Shown in pieces: positions 50,200 through 52,642 of a DNA stretch of 52,642 nucleotides (position 1 is its first letter; each line of letters begins with the position of its first letter). A program made the position numbers and the translations under genes. This DNA is from JBFWYO01 sp050186335 (GTDB taxonomy: Bacteria; Pseudomonadota; Alphaproteobacteria; Bin65), in contig JBFWYO010000021.1 in NCBI GenBank assembly GCA_050186335.1, positions 1 through 52,642 on the forward strand, written 5' to 3'. The notes under the pieces were generated by a model. The model made no database searches, had not been told where the DNA came from, and saw nothing but the letters and a program-made list of their open reading frames with translations.

Positions 50200-50781
50200 T
50201 CAGTGGATTGCCGCCAGCACCTGGTCGGCGATGTTCTGCAATACGGAGCGTTCGGTGGTTATCTTCGAGGCCACACGAAGTCCATGGATCGAGGCGACGA
50301 CGAATTGCGCCAGCGCGCGATTGTCCTTGCCGACGTCGACTTCGCCGCGCGCCTGCGCCTTGCGAATCCGGACCGCCAGTGCATCTTCCAGCGCTTTCAC
50401 GCTTTTGGCGACGATCACCGAAACGTCGTGATCGTGCGGCGACAGTTCGACTGCGGTATTGGTGAGCAAACAGCCGCGGCGGAGCATGTCGTGGGCGCCG
50501 ATCTCGACGAACGCGCCGAACAACGCGGCCATCAGATCCGGAAACGGCGCGTCCGAATCGTCGGTCAGCACGCGGAACCAGGGGCTGGTCTCGATGTAGC
50601 GCTCGAGCGCCGCGGCAAAGACGCCCTGCTTGTTGCCGAAACCGGCATAGAGCGAGCCGCGATGGATGCCCATGGCTACGACCAGATCGGCGATCGAGGT
50701 CGCCTCGTAACCGTTGCGCCAGAACACATCGATCGCCCGATCAAGCACGGTTTCGCGCTGATATTCCTTCGGCCTCGGCAC
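50200..50781 (-). CDS. TetR/AcrR-family transcriptional regulator
   Basis: Repressor-type regulator of 193 residues. The N-terminal helix-turn-helix reads ETVLDRAIDVFWRNGYEATS then IADLVVAMGIHRGSLYAGFGNKQG, with a divergent ligand-binding C-domain. The start is GTG at 50781, supported by GGGAGG eight bases upstream. No divergent target gene is obvious: the DUF1801 gene lies 264 bases away on the other strand. Ligand unknown; the gene may regulate itself. Confidence 0.9.
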   Translation of the reverse strand: MPRPKEYQRETVLDRAIDVFWRNGYEATSIADLVVAMGIHRGSLYAGFGNKQGVFAAALERYIETSPWFRVLTDDSDAPFPDLMAALFGAFVEIGAHDMLRRGCLLTNTAVELSPHDHDVSVIVAKSVKALEDALAVRIRKAQARGEVDVGKDNRALAQFVVASIHGLRVASKITTERSVLQNIADQVLAAIH

Positions 50782-50818
50782 CCCGGCACCTCCCGCGTGG
50801 CGAAACCTTTCTAGAACG

Positions 50819-50831
50819 ATTATTCAATAAT
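50819..50831. promoter_or_regulatory. Palindrome in the tetR promoter region
   Basis: A perfect dyad ATTATT-C-AATAAT in an AT-rich patch 38 bases upstream of the TetR start. It may be its own operator, or overlap its promoter. The rest of the 50782-51045 gap shows no gene that I can support. Confidence 0.4.
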
Positions 50832-51045
50832 TACCATAGCCGCCATAAGGATATCCGGCGCGGCGCCCGCGAGCCTCGTTTGACCGCGCCGCGATCCCGC
50901 AAAAGCCATCGCGCCGAACAAAACTGGCAGAATTCCTGGTGTTTTAGCGAAAGCCCGGCGCGATTCGGCCAAGCTCTTGAAAAAGCGGGCAAAAACTCAT
51001 GTTTTCAGGTATATTTCAGGGGCGAAAATGCGAAGGGGGAAACGC

Positions 51046-51546
51046 ATGGCCAAACCCGCAAAGGCGGCCGCGCAGAATAAGAAATCGGCGGCCGGAAAAT
51101 CGGCGCGCAGCACGCCGACACGCGCGGCGACCAAACAGGCGTTGACGCCGGCGCAGAAAAAGAAGGCAGGCAGCAAGGCGGTCGACGCATATGTCGCCAC
51201 CCTCGAGCCGCCGATCCAGAAAATCGTCAACGCGCTGCGCCTCTTGGTAAAGGAGGCCGCACCCGATGCGCTGGAATCGATCAAATGGGCGCAACCGGTG
51301 TACGAGACGAATGGGCCGTTCGCCTTCATCAAGGTGTTTCCGGCGCATGTGAATTTCGGCTTCTGGCGCGGCGCGCAGATTTCCAAAATCGCCGATCCGA
51401 CCGGCTTGCTGGTCGGCGACGGCCTGAAAATGCGACACGTCAAATTGATCTCCGCGAGCAACATTCATCGCAATCTATTGCAGGACATGGTGCGCGCCGC
51501 GATCACGCTTAACCGCGTCCATGGCGATCCGACACGTGATCCGTAA
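51046..51546 (+). CDS. DUF1801 domain-containing protein
   Basis: A 166-residue protein. The first 55 residues are a basic, low-complexity tail rich in Lys, Ala, Ser and Thr (AKAAAQNKKSAAGKSARSTP), resembling histone-like tails. The rest matches DUF1801 / YdhG-like proteins: VDAYVATLEPPIQKIVNALR, ESIKWAQPVYETNGPFAFIK, and HVNFGFWRGAQ. The fold is known from structural genomics, but function is not established. GGGGGA lies six bases before the ATG at 51046; another in-frame ATG at 51028 is possible. Confidence 0.85.
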   Translation: MAKPAKAAAQNKKSAAGKSARSTPTRAATKQALTPAQKKKAGSKAVDAYVATLEPPIQKIVNALRLLVKEAAPDALESIKWAQPVYETNGPFAFIKVFPAHVNFGFWRGAQISKIADPTGLLVGDGLKMRHVKLISASNIHRNLLQDMVRAAITLNRVHGDPTRDP

Positions 51547-51613
51547 TCCTACCTAGAGCGTTGACGCGGTTGCGTTTTTCGTGCGCGGCAAAGCGATTCG
51601 GGCGCTTCCGCGC

Positions 51614-51641
51614 TTGTCATCGTGCGCCGCATCCTTAAGAT
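51614..51641 (+). promoter_or_regulatory. Candidate promoter of the cold-shock gene with a long leader
   Basis: TTGTCA (51614-51619) and TAAGAT (51636-51641), 16 bases apart. A start near 51648 would leave a leader of about 150 nt before the cold-shock ORF, similar to the long leaders of cspA-type mRNAs. Confidence 0.4.
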
Positions 51642-51796
51642 GATTGCGCCTTCAAACGTCGGCCGATTGCGCGCGCGCGATTGCGGTTCTGCCCCCATGG
51701 AACGGCGATCGAGGCCCGCACAAGGGATCGAACGAAGCAAGGCATCGCGCGCACACGTTCAACGACGCGCGAGTATTGGTGGCAGAGGAGTTTCGA

Positions 51797-52006
51797 ATGG
51801 CTACGGGTACGGTAAAGTTCTTCGACATGAAGAAAGGCTACGGATTCATCGTTCCGGACGACGGATCGCGCGATGCGTTTATTCACATCACCGCGGTGCA
51901 GCGTGCAAATCTACAAAGCCTGAACGAAGGCCAGCGGATCGAATACGATTTGGTCGCGGGCCGGAATGGCAAGACCGCCGCGGACAATATTCGGCTGGTC
52001 AAGTAA
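51797..52006 (+). CDS. Cold-shock protein (CspA family)
   Basis: A 69-residue single cold-shock domain, binding single-stranded RNA or DNA. The RNP1-type segment KKGYGFIVPDD and RNP2-type segment DAFIHITAV are both present. GAGGAG lies six bases before the ATG. It is a stand-alone gene with a long leader, so it may be cold-induced. There are usually several csp genes in such genomes; this copy cannot be ranked among them. Confidence 0.94.
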   Translation: MATGTVKFFDMKKGYGFIVPDDGSRDAFIHITAVQRANLQSLNEGQRIEYDLVAGRNGKTAADNIRLVK

Positions 52007-52011
52007 CGGCG

Positions 52012-52032
52012 GGCGCGCCTCGGGGGCGCGCC
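52012..52032 (+). terminator. Weak hairpin after the cold-shock gene
   Basis: GGCGCGCC repeated at 52012-52019 and 52025-52032 forms a short stem-loop five bases after the stop. There is no T run, so it may be only a GC-rich stem that ends or stabilises the mRNA. Confidence 0.3.
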
Positions 52033-52133
52033 GATAGGTTACGTCGGTTACCGTTCCGGGATCGCCTCGGCGCGGATGGGAACGCTGGCGAAACGATCGC
52101 GCACGACGGCGGACCGCGCGCGCGGCACGGCGC

Positions 52134-52642
52134 CTAGCGCCTTCCGACATAATCCTCCAGCTTGAGCTGCTCGATGCCGGGAAAGCGACGGCGCGCGAAC
52201 ACGCCGCGCATCGCCATCGGCACCGTGGCGTCGATGCCCAGCTTGCCTTTATGCACGGCGGCGACGTCGTCGCGCTGGAAGCTGCCGACGTTCGGCAGAT
52301 GCACCAGGCCGGTATCGGGCGTGGCGCGCGTGTGGATCGCCCACAGCACTTCTTCCGGATCGTGCACGTCGACATCCGCGTCGACGACGACGACGATCTT
52401 CATCCACGGGTGCGCGGCCAGCGCCGCCTTCAACACGGATTGCGCCTGCGCATCCGAGGTTTTCTCGATTCCGACGACGCACCCGAGAATTTGGCCCGGC
52501 GGTCCGAGATCGACTATTTTGGCCAGGCCGGACACGCGCTTGTGCACTTCGGTCGCCAGCGGCACGCCGAGCAGCGTGAGATCCTCTTTTCCGCCCGCAA
52601 GAATCACATGCCAGATCGGATCGCGCCGGTGCGTAACGGCGG
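52134..52642 (-). CDS. UbiD-family decarboxylase (partial, C-terminal part)
   Basis: The minus-strand frame enters from the right edge and stops at 52134, giving about 169 visible residues. HRRDPIWHVILAGGKEDLTLLGVPLATE and KIVVVVDADVDVHDPEEVLWAIHTR are typical of UbiD-type, prenylated-FMN-dependent (de)carboxylases, with TRATPDTGLVHLPN after them. The N-terminal part with the flavin site is off the window, so completeness and substrate cannot be judged. Starting at the GTG at 52607 would cut through the conserved region and is rejected. Confidence 0.85.
   Translation of the reverse strand, partial: AVTHRRDPIWHVILAGGKEDLTLLGVPLATEVHKRVSGLAKIVDLGPPGQILGCVVGIEKTSDAQAQSVLKAALAAHPWMKIVVVVDADVDVHDPEEVLWAIHTRATPDTGLVHLPNVGSFQRDDVAAVHKGKLGIDATVPMAMRGVFARRRFPGIEQLKLEDYVGRR

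Overview
The window looks like chromosomal DNA of a high-GC alphaproteobacterium, most likely Rhodospirillales-like. Supporting signs are the block SRP RNA - dnaX - ybaB - recR next to nudC, pheA, kdsB and a membrane-anchored cytochrome c, a SAM-II riboswitch (a class found mostly in alphaproteobacteria), abundant Tat signals, Liv, Yej and TAXI transport proteins, and two GC-rich palindromic repeats of a style dispersed in alphaproteobacterial genomes. I saw no tRNA, rRNA, insertion sequence, phage gene or CRISPR array.

Layout, left to right. 1-3.4 kb: zinc uptake and its regulator (znuA-like partial gene divergent from zur-znuC-znuB, with a Zur-like operator between). 3.5-8.1 kb: sulfur chemistry (short-form cysD, soxYZ, a YeeE/YedE thiosulfate-type transporter, flavocytochrome c sulfide dehydrogenase fccAB). 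8.2-9.8 kb: a phytoene-dehydrogenase-like FAD oxidoreductase. 9.9-13.1 kb (minus): 2-oxoacid:ferredoxin oxidoreductase korAB with a structured leader. 13.2-14.7 kb: exported DUF4139 protein. 14.8-22.4 kb: housekeeping block. 22.4-30.2 kb: Yej-type peptide ABC transporter with two tandem substrate-binding proteins. 30.2-31.1 kb: a GhrA-like reductase.

31.1-38.4 kb (minus) is the most unusual part. It is a tightly packed run of an M17 aminopeptidase, a nucleotidyltransferase fused to two repeated beta-rich modules, two family-2 glycosyltransferases, a PqqD-like protein with a distinctive C-terminal tail, an HPr-kinase-like protein and a third glycosyltransferase. It resembles the poorly understood HprK-related kinase / PqqD-like / nucleotidyltransferase cassettes and could build or decorate a modified peptide or a cell-surface glycan.

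38.5-43.8 kb: GST, an orphan TAXI-type binding protein, an FAD oxidoreductase, an AidB-like acyl-CoA dehydrogenase and a hotdog thioesterase. 43.9-50.1 kb: a SAM-II riboswitch, a mini-ORF and an intrinsic terminator precede an operon of an ATP-grasp ligase, an AhpD-like protein and a complete Liv-type ABC transporter. This is not one of the usual SAM-II targets, and the operon has no assigned function. 50.2-52.6 kb: a TetR regulator, a DUF1801 protein, a cold-shock protein with a long leader, and the C-terminal part of a UbiD-type decarboxylase running off the right edge.

All functional calls rest on reading motifs, order and spacing. No database search was run.
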